From Bordetella parapertussis (GTDB lineage: Bacteria; Pseudomonadota; Gammaproteobacteria; Burkholderiales; SG8-41), in NCBI GenBank assembly GCA_945870465.1, contig CAMBSS010000043.1, forward strand, positions 1-25,941: DNA of 25,941 bases, written 5' to 3'. The notes beneath the pieces are model-generated. The model did not search any database. It was given only the letters and a program-made list of their open reading frames with translations, and was not told the origin of the DNA. The position numbers were made by a program, and so were the translations under genes. Within the stretch, counting starts at the first letter, position 1. Each line of letters begins with the position of its first letter. This document shows positions 1-7,792 of the stretch, piece after piece.

Positions 1-1
1 C

Positions 2-715
2 GTCGATGTTCCGCGCGAATGGGCTCCGTTCAAAGCAGTGCAGGCCGAGAAACCCGGCGAATACGTGTTCGATACGCGCGCGCATGCGCCGATAGACCGT
101 ATCCGTTTCGAGTTGCCGGAGCTGAATACCGTCGCGCAGTACGAACTGCTGGCGCGGGACGCGACCGAAAAGTCGTGGCGCACGTTGGCACGCGGTGTTG
201 CGTATCGCTTGCGCCAACCAAGTGGCGAAATCACCAGTCCCGATCTCGCCGTCAGCGTCACTGCAGACCGCTACTGGCTCTTGCGCGTCGATCAGCGCGG
301 CGGCGGCATCGGTTCCAGCCTGCCGCAGATTCAGGCGGGCTGGCTGCCGCACCGGCTAGTGTTCAGCGCGCGCGGTGCGCCGCCGTTCCTGCTCGCGTAC
401 GGCAATGGCGGTGCGAAGCCCGCGGCTTTTGCCATCGAGACCCTGGTTCCAGGCTACCGAGAGGACGCGGTGCAACCGGTCAAGGCCGCGAAAACTTCCG
501 CTGCGCAAAAAGTAAACGTGCGTCATGCGGCGGCGTTTCCGCAAAACGAACTCGGCGGGGCCGCGCGCCTGCGCGCGGCCATCGACTGGAAGCGCTGGAG
601 CCTGTGGGGCGCGCTCGTCGTCGGCGTGCTGATACTTAGCGCGATGGCGTGGCGGCTGATGCGGCAGCTGGCGGCGGGCGCCAAAGCGGCGGAGCGCGAC
701 GACGCGACGAAGTAG
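2..715 (+). CDS. DUF3999-like membrane protein, C-terminal part (5' end outside window)
   Basis: The reading frame is open from the first complete codon at position 2 to the TAG at 713-715, so the window holds only the C-terminal part of about 237 residues. The visible part is a beta-rich, probably extracytoplasmic domain, with segments such as RIRFELPELNTVAQYEL and WRTLARGVAYRL. One hydrophobic membrane segment lies near the end (WSLWGALVVGVLILSAMAW), followed by a short basic and acidic cytoplasmic tail. This layout and the sequence resemble the DUF3999 family, whose function is unknown. A GTG at 38 could be read as a start, but the frame upstream of it has the same protein character, so I treat the gene as cut by the window edge. 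It lies 57 nt upstream of aroC on the same strand. The family call is from recognition only. Confidence 0.7.
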   Translation, partial: VDVPREWAPFKAVQAEKPGEYVFDTRAHAPIDRIRFELPELNTVAQYELLARDATEKSWRTLARGVAYRLRQPSGEITSPDLAVSVTADRYWLLRVDQRGGGIGSSLPQIQAGWLPHRLVFSARGAPPFLLAYGNGGAKPAAFAIETLVPGYREDAVQPVKAAKTSAAQKVNVRHAAAFPQNELGGAARLRAAIDWKRWSLWGALVVGVLILSAMAWRLMRQLAAGAKAAERDDATK

Positions 716-728
716 TCAGGACGCGCTA

Positions 729-737
729 TGTTAAACT
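729..737 (+). promoter_or_regulatory. Possible extended -10 promoter for aroC
   Basis: TGTTAAACT at 729-737 fits an extended -10 element (TGn followed by TAAACT), 35 nt before the aroC start codon. I see no good -35 hexamer at the usual spacing. Transcription would begin near 744. The call rests on this match alone; aroC could equally be read from the upstream gene. Confidence 0.33.
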
Positions 738-772
738 CGTGATCTACTTTTTCGGGTCGATACGAGCACATC

Positions 773-1936
773 ATGTCTGGCAGCACACTCGGCAAACTGT
801 TTTGCGTGACCTCGTTCGGCGAGAGTCACGGGCCGGCGATCGGCTGCGTGGTTGACGGCTGCCCGCCGGGGATGGAGCTGTCGGAAGCCGACATCCAACT
901 CGATCTCGACCGCCGCAAGCCCGGCACCTCGCGCCACGTCACGCAGCGCCGCGAAGACGATATCGTCGAGATATTGTCCGGCGTGTTCGAAGGTAAAACG
1001 ACCGGCACGCCGATCGGATTGCTGATCCGCAACGTGGATGCGAAAAGCAAAGATTATTCGAAGATCAAGGACTCGTTTCGTCCCGGCCACGCCGATTACA
1101 CCTACTGGCAGAAGTACGGCATCCGCGATTATCGCGGCGGCGGACGGCAATCGGCGCGCGAGACCGCGGTGCGCGTTGCCGCGGCGGCGGTGGCGAAAAA
1201 ATGGCTGCGTGAAAAATACGGGATCGTGGTGCGCGGCTATCTGTCGCAACTGGGGCCGATTGAAGTGCCGTTCAAAACCTGGGATGTCGTTGGCAGCAAC
1301 CCGTTTTTCGTCGCGGATGCGGACGCCGTGCCGCAGCTCGAAGAATTCATGGACAAGCTGCGCAAGTCCGGCAATTCGGTCGGCGCGAAAATCACCACCA
1401 TCGCGTCCGGCGTGCCGGTCGGCTGGGGCGAGCCGGTGTACGACAAGCTCGATGCTGATATCGCGTACAACATGATGAGCATCAACGCCGTCAAAGGCGT
1501 GGAGATCGGCGCCGGTTTCGCGGCGGTCGCGCAAAAAGGCACCGAGCATTCCGACGAGATGTCGCCGCAGGGTTTTCTCACCAACAATGGGGGCGGCATA
1601 CTCGGCGGCATTTCGACCGGGCAGGATGTCATCGTCAATGTTGCCGTCAAGCCGACATCCAGCATACGGCTCACGCGCCGCACTATCGACAAGGCAGGCA
1701 ATGCGACCACCATCGAGACGCACGGGCGGCACGATCCCTGCGTCGGCATACGCGCGACGCCGATTTGCGAAGCGATGCTGGCATTGACCCTGATGGATCA
1801 CGCATTGCGCCATCGCGCGCAAAACGGCGATGTGCAGTGCGCGACGCCGAAAATTGCGGCGCAGGCGCCGGGCGAAGTGGTCGCGCGACTGCGCTCGGCG
1901 GCTGCCACCGAGAATCCCGATCCCGACGAAGCGTGA
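773..1936 (+). CDS. aroC: Chorismate synthase
   Basis: This cytoplasmic enzyme makes chorismate from 5-enolpyruvylshikimate-3-phosphate, the last step of the shikimate pathway, using reduced FMN. The 387-residue product carries the family signatures [10 protein letters not shown] (residues 16-25), RPGHADYTY (103-111) and [11 protein letters not shown] (121-131), the glycine-rich [14 protein letters not shown] in the second half, and [10 protein letters not shown] near the C-terminus. The conserved histidines in GESHG and PGHAD are present. It is slightly longer than the E. coli enzyme (361 residues) because of a C-terminal tail of about 25 residues rich in Ala, Glu and Asp, which probably has no catalytic role. 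The start ATG at 773 gives the usual N-terminus ([10 protein letters not shown]). An MFS transporter gene follows after 33 nt. In this window aroC supplies chorismate upstream of the trp genes. Confidence 0.97.
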   Translation: MSGSTLGKLFCVTSFGESHGPAIGCVVDGCPPGMELSEADIQLDLDRRKPGTSRHVTQRREDDIVEILSGVFEGKTTGTPIGLLIRNVDAKSKDYSKIKDSFRPGHADYTYWQKYGIRDYRGGGRQSARETAVRVAAAAVAKKWLREKYGIVVRGYLSQLGPIEVPFKTWDVVGSNPFFVADADAVPQLEEFMDKLRKSGNSVGAKITTIASGVPVGWGEPVYDKLDADIAYNMMSINAVKGVEIGAGFAAVAQKGTEHSDEMSPQGFLTNNGGGILGGISTGQDVIVNVAVKPTSSIRLTRRTIDKAGNATTIETHGRHDPCVGIRATPICEAMLALTLMDHALRHRAQNGDVQCATPKIAAQAPGEVVARLRSAAATENPDPDEA

Positions 1937-1969
1937 CGCGCGGCGTCAGGCTTCGCGCGGTGTAGCGCC

Positions 1970-3136
1970 ATGCATGCAATGCCCTACTGGCGGCTCGCCG
2001 GTGTCTACTTTTTCTATTTCGCCTATCTCGGTGCGTTCGCGCCGTATTTCAGCCTTTACCTGAGTTCGCTCGGCATTGCCGCCGCCGGCATAGGCGCGAT
2101 CCTGGCGCTGCCGCAACTGGTGCGCATCGTCGCGCCCCATGTGTGGGGATGGCTCGCCGATCACGGCGGACATCGCTTGCGTGTTGCGCGTATCGGCACC
2201 GCGATCGGCACCGCGGTCTACTGCGGACTATTTGCCGCGCAGAGCTTCGAAGCGTTGTTCGCCATCGTGTTGCTGATGAGTTTTTTCCTGAGCGCGGCGC
2301 TGCCGCAGGTCGAACTCACGACACTTTCGCATCTCGGTGCGCGCAGCACGGAGTATGGGCGCATCCGCGTGTGGGGCTCGCTCGGCTTCATCGCAGCGGT
2401 GCTGATCGTGGGTTACGTGCTCGACGTCGTGCCAATTGCGGTGCTGCTGTGGATCATGCTGGCGATCCTCGCTGGCATAACCATATTGCTGTTGCTCGTT
2501 CCCGAAGCGCCGCAGGAGGCGCATGCGCACGATCACACGCCGATTGCGCACGTCATGCGCGAGCCGCAGGTCATTGCGTTGATCGTGGCGTGTGCGCTGA
2601 TGGCGGTCGCGCACGGGCCGTACTACACGTTCTACTCTATCCACCTGGTTGGCTACGGTTACACCAAGGGCGCGGTCGGCTGGTTGTGGTCGCTGGGCGT
2701 GATCTGCGAAATCGCAATTTTCTTCTGGATGGCGCATTTGTTCCGCGCTTTTACGCTGCGTCAGGTGCTGATTGTGAGTTTCGGGCTTGCCACCATCCGT
2801 TTTGCCATCATCGCGTCATGCGGCGACAATCTGGCGTTGCTGCTGATTGCACAAACATTGCACGCTGCGACATTTGGCTCGTTTCACGCGGCGGCTCTCG
2901 GTTACGTGCACCGTTTTTTTCGCGGGCGCAACCAGGCTCGAGGCCAGGCGATTTACACCAGTCTCACGTTCGGCCTTGGCGGCACGCTGGGCGGTTTTTA
3001 CGCGGGATATGCATGGGAGCACTTCGGCGCGGTGATGGCGTTCGCGGGCGCCGCGCTATGTGCATTCGCCGGCATGTTGATCCTGTGGTGGTGGCTCGAT
3101 GGTGGCGCGGCAAATAACGCCGGTGGATCGGTATAG
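1970..3136 (+). CDS. MFS transporter, HcaT/MFS_1-like
   Basis: The product is a 388-residue integral membrane protein with about 12 hydrophobic segments, the size of a single major facilitator superfamily transporter. The N-terminus (YWRLAGVYFFYFAYLGAFAP) and the segment GWLADHGGHRLRVARIG, in the position of the cytoplasmic loop between helices 2 and 3, resemble the HcaT-like (3-phenylpropionate or nucleoside:H+ symporter-like) branch. RIRVWGSLGFIAAVLIVGYV matches the helix 4-5 region of that branch. A His-rich stretch (EAHAHDHTPIAH) lies in the central loop. The substrate cannot be told from sequence. Start codons at 1970 and 1979 are both possible. The gene follows aroC closely and may be cotranscribed with it, but no link to aromatic amino acids is shown. 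Confidence 0.85.
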   Translation: MHAMPYWRLAGVYFFYFAYLGAFAPYFSLYLSSLGIAAAGIGAILALPQLVRIVAPHVWGWLADHGGHRLRVARIGTAIGTAVYCGLFAAQSFEALFAIVLLMSFFLSAALPQVELTTLSHLGARSTEYGRIRVWGSLGFIAAVLIVGYVLDVVPIAVLLWIMLAILAGITILLLLVPEAPQEAHAHDHTPIAHVMREPQVIALIVACALMAVAHGPYYTFYSIHLVGYGYTKGAVGWLWSLGVICEIAIFFWMAHLFRAFTLRQVLIVSFGLATIRFAIIASCGDNLALLLIAQTLHAATFGSFHAAALGYVHRFFRGRNQARGQAIYTSLTFGLGGTLGGFYAGYAWEHFGAVMAFAGAALCAFAGMLILWWWLDGGAANNAGGSV

Positions 3137-3163
3137 TCACAAGCGCCGGGATTATGGGATAAT
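3134..3163 (+). promoter_or_regulatory. Probable promoter of the leuCDB-asd cluster
   Basis: TGGGATAAT (3155-3163) is a good extended -10. TAGTCA at 3134-3139, 18 nt further upstream, matches four of six -35 positions. It overlaps the stop codon of the transporter gene and lies 36 nt before the leuC ATG. I see no leader peptide or attenuator in the short leader. Confidence 0.5.
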
Positions 3164-3199
3164 TTACGGTTCTCAAAGACACTTTTAACGGCGCTCATC

Positions 3200-4609
3200 A
3201 TGGCAGCACGCACACTTTACGACAAATTGTGGGACGACCACGTAGTGCAGCAGGACGCGGACGGCACGGCGCTGATTTATATCGACCGCCACCTGGTGCA
3301 CGAAGTCACCAGCCCGCAGGCGTACGAGGGCCTCAAAGTCGCCGGCCGCAAGCCGTGGCGCGTGAGTTCCATCGTGGCAACCGCTGACCACAATACGCCG
3401 ACCCGCAATTGGGACAAGGGCATCACGGAACCGGTCTCGCGCCTGCAGGTTGAAACGCTAGACGCCAACATCAAAGAGTGGGGCGCGCTTAGCTACTTTC
3501 CGTTTTTGCACGAGAAGCAGGGCATCGTGCACGTGATCGGGCCCGAGAACGGCGCGACTTTGCCCGGCATGACGGTGGTGTGCGGCGATTCGCATACGAG
3601 TACGCACGGTGCGCTCGGCTGCCTCGCGTTCGGCATCGGCACTTCCGAAGTCGAACACGTGATGGCGACGCAGTGCCTGGTGCAGAAAAAAACCAAGGCG
3701 ATGCAGGTGCTGGTCGAGGGCGAACTGGGCGCCGGCGTCACCGCCAAGGACATCGCACTGGCGGTGATCGGCAAGATCGGCACCGCGGGCGGCACCGGCT
3801 ATTCGCTCGAATTTGCAGGCAGCACGATACGCGCGTTGTCGATTGAAGCGCGCCTCACGCTGTGCAACATGGCGATCGAAGCGGGCGCGCGCGCCGGCAT
3901 GGTCGCCGTCGACGACAGGACCATCGATTACGTCAAAGGTCGACCGCTCGCGCCCACCGGCGCGATGTGGGACAAGGCCGTCGCGCACTGGCGCACGCTG
4001 AAAAGCGACGATGGCGCCAAGTTCGACAATGTGGTGACGCTCGCCGCGGCCGATATCCAGCCGCAAGTGACTTGGGGCACTTCGCCTGAAATGGTCACGA
4101 CGATAGGCGGCAAAGTGCCGGACCCGGCGAAGGAAGCCGACCCGGTCAAGCGCGAATGGATAGAACGCGCGCTCAAATACATGGGGCTCAAGCCGAACAC
4201 GGCGATCACCGATATCCAGATCGATAAGGTATTCATCGGCGCTTGCACCAACTCGCGCATCGAGGATTTGCGCGCGGCGGCTGCGATCGCGCGCGGCCGC
4301 AAGGTGGCGGGCAACGTGAAACTCGCAATGGTGGTGCCGGGCTCCGGGCTGGTGAAACGCCAGGCTGAGAAGGAAGGGCTGGACAAGATATTCATCGAAG
4401 CCGGGTTTGAATGGCGCGAGCCGGGTTGCTCGATGTGCCTCGGCATGAACGAAGACCAGCTGTCGCCGGGCGAGCGTTGCGCGTCGACTTCGAACCGCAA
4501 TTTCGAAGGGCGCCAGGGCGCGGGCGGACGCACGCACTTGGTGAGTCCAGCGATGGCGGCGGCCGCGGCGGTCAGCGGCCACTTCGTCGATGTGCGCACA
4601 CTTGCTTAG
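3200..4609 (+). CDS. leuC: 3-isopropylmalate dehydratase, large subunit
   Basis: LeuC and LeuD together isomerise 2-isopropylmalate to 3-isopropylmalate in leucine synthesis, using a [4Fe-4S] cluster. The 469-residue product is of normal length for the bacterial large subunit. The three cluster cysteines are present: C349 in [13 protein letters not shown], and C410 and C413 in GCSMCLGMN. Other signatures include [14 protein letters not shown], the aconitase-family substrate region, and [21 protein letters not shown] near the end. The ATG at 3200 gives the typical N-terminus [16 protein letters not shown]. leuD starts only 8 nt after the stop, so the two subunits are probably cotranslated. Many betaproteobacteria have a small entericidin-like gene between leuC and leuD; there is no room for one here. 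Confidence 0.98.
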   Translation: MAARTLYDKLWDDHVVQQDADGTALIYIDRHLVHEVTSPQAYEGLKVAGRKPWRVSSIVATADHNTPTRNWDKGITEPVSRLQVETLDANIKEWGALSYFPFLHEKQGIVHVIGPENGATLPGMTVVCGDSHTSTHGALGCLAFGIGTSEVEHVMATQCLVQKKTKAMQVLVEGELGAGVTAKDIALAVIGKIGTAGGTGYSLEFAGSTIRALSIEARLTLCNMAIEAGARAGMVAVDDRTIDYVKGRPLAPTGAMWDKAVAHWRTLKSDDGAKFDNVVTLAAADIQPQVTWGTSPEMVTTIGGKVPDPAKEADPVKREWIERALKYMGLKPNTAITDIQIDKVFIGACTNSRIEDLRAAAAIARGRKVAGNVKLAMVVPGSGLVKRQAEKEGLDKIFIEAGFEWREPGCSMCLGMNEDQLSPGERCASTSNRNFEGRQGAGGRTHLVSPAMAAAAAVSGHFVDVRTLA

Positions 4610-4617
4610 GATTTAAC

Positions 4618-5256
4618 ATGGAAAAATTCATTTCGCGTGAAGGTTTGGTGGCGCCGCTCGACCGCGCCAACGTGGACACCGATGCGGTCATTCCCAAGCA
4701 GTTCCTGAAATCGATCAAGAAGACCGGTTACGGCCCCAATCTGTTCGACGAGTGGCGTTATCTCGATCACGGCGAGCCGGGCATGGACAATACGAAGCGC
4801 CCGCTCAATCCCGATTTCATACTCAACCAGCCGCGTTACCAGGGTGCGCAAATTTTGCTCGCGCGCGAGAATTTCGGCTGCGGCTCTTCGCGCGAGCACG
4901 CGCCGTGGGCATTGCTGCAGTATGGTTTTCAGGCCGTGATAGCGCCGAGTTTTGCCGACATATTTTTCACCAACAGCTTCAAGAACGGTCTGCTGCTGAT
5001 CCGCATGGACGCCAAGATCGTCGACCGACTGTTCAAGGAGGCTGCAGCGCAGCCGGGTTATCGGCTCGCGATCGATCTCGACGAGCAAAGCGTGACTACG
5101 CCCGGCGGCGAGTCGATCAAGTTCGACATCGATCCGTTTCGCAAGCATTGTCTGAAAAATGGCCTCGATGAAATCGGCCTCACACTGGAACACGCCGACA
5201 AGATCAAAGCGTTCGAGACCAAACGGCGCAGCGAGCAGCCCTGGCTGTTTAATTAG
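4618..5256 (+). CDS. leuD: 3-isopropylmalate dehydratase, small subunit
   Basis: This is the swivel-domain partner of LeuC. The 212-residue protein begins [20 protein letters not shown] and contains the family signatures [26 protein letters not shown] and [15 protein letters not shown]. The frame stays open upstream into leuC, but the conserved N-terminus places the start at ATG 4618, 8 nt after the leuC stop. The length matches beta- and gammaproteobacterial LeuD. The gap to leuB is 74 nt and contains a weak GC-rich hairpin that I do not call as a terminator. Confidence 0.97.
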   Translation: MEKFISREGLVAPLDRANVDTDAVIPKQFLKSIKKTGYGPNLFDEWRYLDHGEPGMDNTKRPLNPDFILNQPRYQGAQILLARENFGCGSSREHAPWALLQYGFQAVIAPSFADIFFTNSFKNGLLLIRMDAKIVDRLFKEAAAQPGYRLAIDLDEQSVTTPGGESIKFDIDPFRKHCLKNGLDEIGLTLEHADKIKAFETKRRSEQPWLFN

Positions 5257-5330
5257 CCGGGCGGCGGGCGGGACGGCGGCGAACTTGCCCGCTGTTTTCG
5301 CTTCACTTTTCACACGCACACGGATTTGAC

Positions 5331-6398
5331 ATGAAAATCGCGGTATTGGCCGGCGACGGCATCGGTCCTGAAATCATCGCGCAGGCGCACAGGGTGCTCG
5401 AAGTGCTGCGGCGCGACGGACTCAAGCTTGAACTCGAAGCGGCGCCGTACGGCGGCGCCGGCTACGACGCGCACGGTGACCCATTGCCCGAATCCACACT
5501 GAAGCTCGCGCGCGCGGCCGACGCCGTGTTGTGCGGCGCGGTTGGCGGCCCGCAATACGACGCGTTGCCGCGCGAAAAACGTCCCGAGCAGGGCATTCTG
5601 CGCATACGCAAGGAACTGCAACTGTTCGCCAACCTGCGCCCGGCCAAGGTGTTCGAAGAGCTTGCCAGCGCGTCGTCGTTGAAACCCGAACTGGTCGCCG
5701 GTCTCGATATCCTCATTTTGCGCGAGCTCACGGGCGACATTTATTTCGGCGAGCCGCGTGGGCGGCGCACCAATGCGCGCGGCGAACGCGAAGGTTACGA
5801 CACCATGCTGTATTCCGAATCCGAGATACGGCGCATCGCGGACGTGGGTTTCCAGGCGGCGATGAAGCGCGGCAAGAAACTGACTTCGGTCGACAAGGAA
5901 AACGTTCTAGAAACGAGCCGGTTCTGGCGCGAAATCGTCAAGGACGTCGCCAAAAAATATCCGCAGGTCGAGTTGTCGCACATGTACGTCGACAACGCGG
6001 CGATGCAGCTCGTGCGCAATCCCAAGCAGTTCGACGTCATCGTCACCGGCAACATGTTCGGCGATATCCTGTCGGACGAAGCGTCGATGCTGACCGGCTC
6101 GATCGGCATGCTGCCGTCGGCTTCGCTCGATGCGAACAACAAGGGTTTGTACGAGCCGGCGCATGGTTCCGCGCCTGATATCGCCGGTAAAAACCTGGCG
6201 AATCCGCTGGCGACGATATTGTCGGCTGCGATGATGTTGCGCTACACGTTCAATGAAGAAGAAGCCGCCAAGCGCATCGAGGCGGCGGTCAAGAAAGTCC
6301 TTGGCCAGGGTTATCGCACCGCCGACATCTACGAGACCGAAATGCGGCGCGTCGGGACCGTAGAGATGGGTGACGCGGTGGTCGCCGCGATGCAGTGA
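5331..6398 (+). CDS. leuB: 3-isopropylmalate dehydrogenase
   Basis: LeuB oxidises and decarboxylates 3-isopropylmalate to 2-oxoisocaproate with NAD+ in the cytoplasm. The 355-residue product has the usual family length. It starts [15 protein letters not shown], carries the substrate-loop sequence [15 protein letters not shown], and has the metal-binding aspartates D221 (VDNAAMQLV), D245 and D249 ([12 protein letters not shown]). The C-terminal nucleotide-binding region [20 protein letters not shown] is typical. leuC, leuD and leuB form one cluster; leuA is not in the window. asd follows after 54 nt. Confidence 0.98.
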   Translation: MKIAVLAGDGIGPEIIAQAHRVLEVLRRDGLKLELEAAPYGGAGYDAHGDPLPESTLKLARAADAVLCGAVGGPQYDALPREKRPEQGILRIRKELQLFANLRPAKVFEELASASSLKPELVAGLDILILRELTGDIYFGEPRGRRTNARGEREGYDTMLYSESEIRRIADVGFQAAMKRGKKLTSVDKENVLETSRFWREIVKDVAKKYPQVELSHMYVDNAAMQLVRNPKQFDVIVTGNMFGDILSDEASMLTGSIGMLPSASLDANNKGLYEPAHGSAPDIAGKNLANPLATILSAAMMLRYTFNEEEAAKRIEAAVKKVLGQGYRTADIYETEMRRVGTVEMGDAVVAAMQ

Positions 6399-6452
6399 TA
6401 CGTCAACCCCGGCGATGCATGCAACGTTAGGATTTATTTAAGTAATGCAATC

Positions 6453-7580
6453 ATGATGCGTACAGGTTTTGTCGGATGGCGGGGGATGGTCGGTTCGGTG
6501 CTGATGCAGCGCATGCAGGCCGAGCGTGACTTCGACCTCATCGAACCGGTTTTTTTCACGACTTCGCAGATCGGCGGCAAAGGTCCCGCCATCGGCCGGG
6601 ACATCGAACCGCTCAAGGATGCGAGTTCCGTCGATGCGTTGAAAGCCATGGATGTCATCATCACCTGCCAGGGCGGCGAATACACCACGGCGATGTATCC
6701 GCAATTGCGCGCGGCGGGCTGGCAAGGCTATTGGATAGACGCGGCCAAGACGCTGCGCATGAAAGACGATGCGGTCATTATTCTCGACCCCGTCAACATG
6801 CCTGTCATCAAGAACGCGCTGACCAAGGGCATCCGCAATTACATCGGCGGCAATTGCACCGTGAGCTGCATGCTGATGGGCCTGCACGGCCTGTTCCAGC
6901 ACGATCTCGTCGAGTGGATGACGTGCATGACATACCAGGCTGCGTCGGGCGGCGGTGCGCAGCACATGCGCGAACTGCTGACCCAGTTCGGTCTGGTCCA
7001 CGCCGAGGTCAAAGACCTGCTGGCCGACCCGGCTTCGGCCATTCTGGAAATAGACCGCAAGGTGCACGCCAGCCAGACGGGCGGCGCACTGCCGATGGAA
7101 AATTTCCGCGGCGTCCCGCTCGCCGGCAACCTGATTCCGTGGATAGACCAGGACTTGGGCAACGGCATGTCGCTCGAAGAATGGAAAGGCGGCGCCGAGA
7201 CCAACAAGATACTCGGGCGCGGCGACGCCTTCGGCACGCCGGTAACGCCGGTCGAAAGCCTGTGCGTGCGCGTCGGTGCGATGCGCTGCCACAGCCAAGC
7301 GCTGACTATCAAGTTGAAGCGGGACGTCCCGCTCGACGAGATCACCGGCATCCTGGCGTCGGCCAATGAATGGGTGCGCGTCGTGCCCAATCAGCGCGAG
7401 CGGTCCGAGCGCGAATTGACGCCTGCCGCGGTCACCGGGCAAATGCATATTCCGGTCGGGCGTTTGCGCAAACTGGCGATGGGCGGCGACTATCTGTCCG
7501 CATTCACCGTTGGAGACCAGCTGCTGTGGGGCGCCGCCGAACCTTTGCGCCGCATGTTGCGCATATTGCTGGAGCGCTAG
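6453..7580 (+). CDS. asd: Aspartate-semialdehyde dehydrogenase
   Basis: Asd reduces aspartyl phosphate to aspartate-4-semialdehyde, the branch-point precursor of lysine and diaminopimelate, threonine and methionine. The 375-residue product is of the long Gram-negative type, with N-terminal NADP motif [17 protein letters not shown]. The catalytic cysteine is C135 in GGNCTVSCM, the same number as in E. coli. The active-site histidine is probably H280 in MRCHSQALT. Two ATG codons stand in tandem at 6453 and 6456; only one residue is at stake. No strong Shine-Dalgarno sequence is visible. leuB-asd adjacency is common in beta- and gammaproteobacteria, and in this window Asd feeds the methionine branch to which the riboswitch-controlled gene at 19643 belongs. 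Confidence 0.98.
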   Translation: MMRTGFVGWRGMVGSVLMQRMQAERDFDLIEPVFFTTSQIGGKGPAIGRDIEPLKDASSVDALKAMDVIITCQGGEYTTAMYPQLRAAGWQGYWIDAAKTLRMKDDAVIILDPVNMPVIKNALTKGIRNYIGGNCTVSCMLMGLHGLFQHDLVEWMTCMTYQAASGGGAQHMRELLTQFGLVHAEVKDLLADPASAILEIDRKVHASQTGGALPMENFRGVPLAGNLIPWIDQDLGNGMSLEEWKGGAETNKILGRGDAFGTPVTPVESLCVRVGAMRCHSQALTIKLKRDVPLDEITGILASANEWVRVVPNQRERSERELTPAAVTGQMHIPVGRLRKLAMGGDYLSAFTVGDQLLWGAAEPLRRMLRILLER

Positions 7581-7656
7581 TCAGTGCCCGCACACTTGGC
7601 GGCAGGCATTAAAAAAAGCGACCAAAACGCCGGATTCCAGGCATTTATCCACAGGG

Positions 7657-7684
7657 TTGAATGGGTGCTCACTGGTAAAATAAT
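7657..7684 (+). promoter_or_regulatory. Candidate promoter for fimV
   Basis: The 212-nt gap before fimV contains TTGAAT (7657-7662) with AATAAT (7679-7684) 16 nt downstream. An overlapping extended -10-like TGGTAAAAT lies at 7673-7681. A second weak pair, TTGATG near 7749 with GAAAAT about 17 nt later, is closer to the gene. The region is clearly AT-richer than its surroundings. Which pair is used cannot be decided by eye. Confidence 0.35.
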
Positions 7685-7792
7685 GATTGTCGGCTAGCCA
7701 ATAGATTCATAAGGTTAGAGGCAAGGTTAGCTTGCAACCCTAACTATTTGATGTTAAGTTACTTGTAGCAGAAAATAACAAAAGGTTGGGCC

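Noticed and set aside
731..1822. Long minus-strand open frame opposite aroC
   Set aside because: It overlaps almost all of aroC, which has every family signature. The antisense product shows no domain or signal.
3458..4582. Long minus-strand open frame opposite leuC
   Set aside because: The shadow product is Arg/His/Asp-rich and without motifs, while the plus strand encodes LeuC with all cluster cysteines.
4411..4617. Upstream in-frame extension of leuD into leuC
   Set aside because: The extension has no LeuD homology and overlaps LeuC's conserved C-terminus. ATG 4618 gives the standard N-terminus.
5264..5297. GC-rich hairpin GCGGGC/GCCCGC between leuD and leuB as a terminator
   Set aside because: Only six Watson-Crick pairs around a long loop and a short TGTTTT tail. 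It lies inside an expected leu operon, so evidence for termination is too weak.
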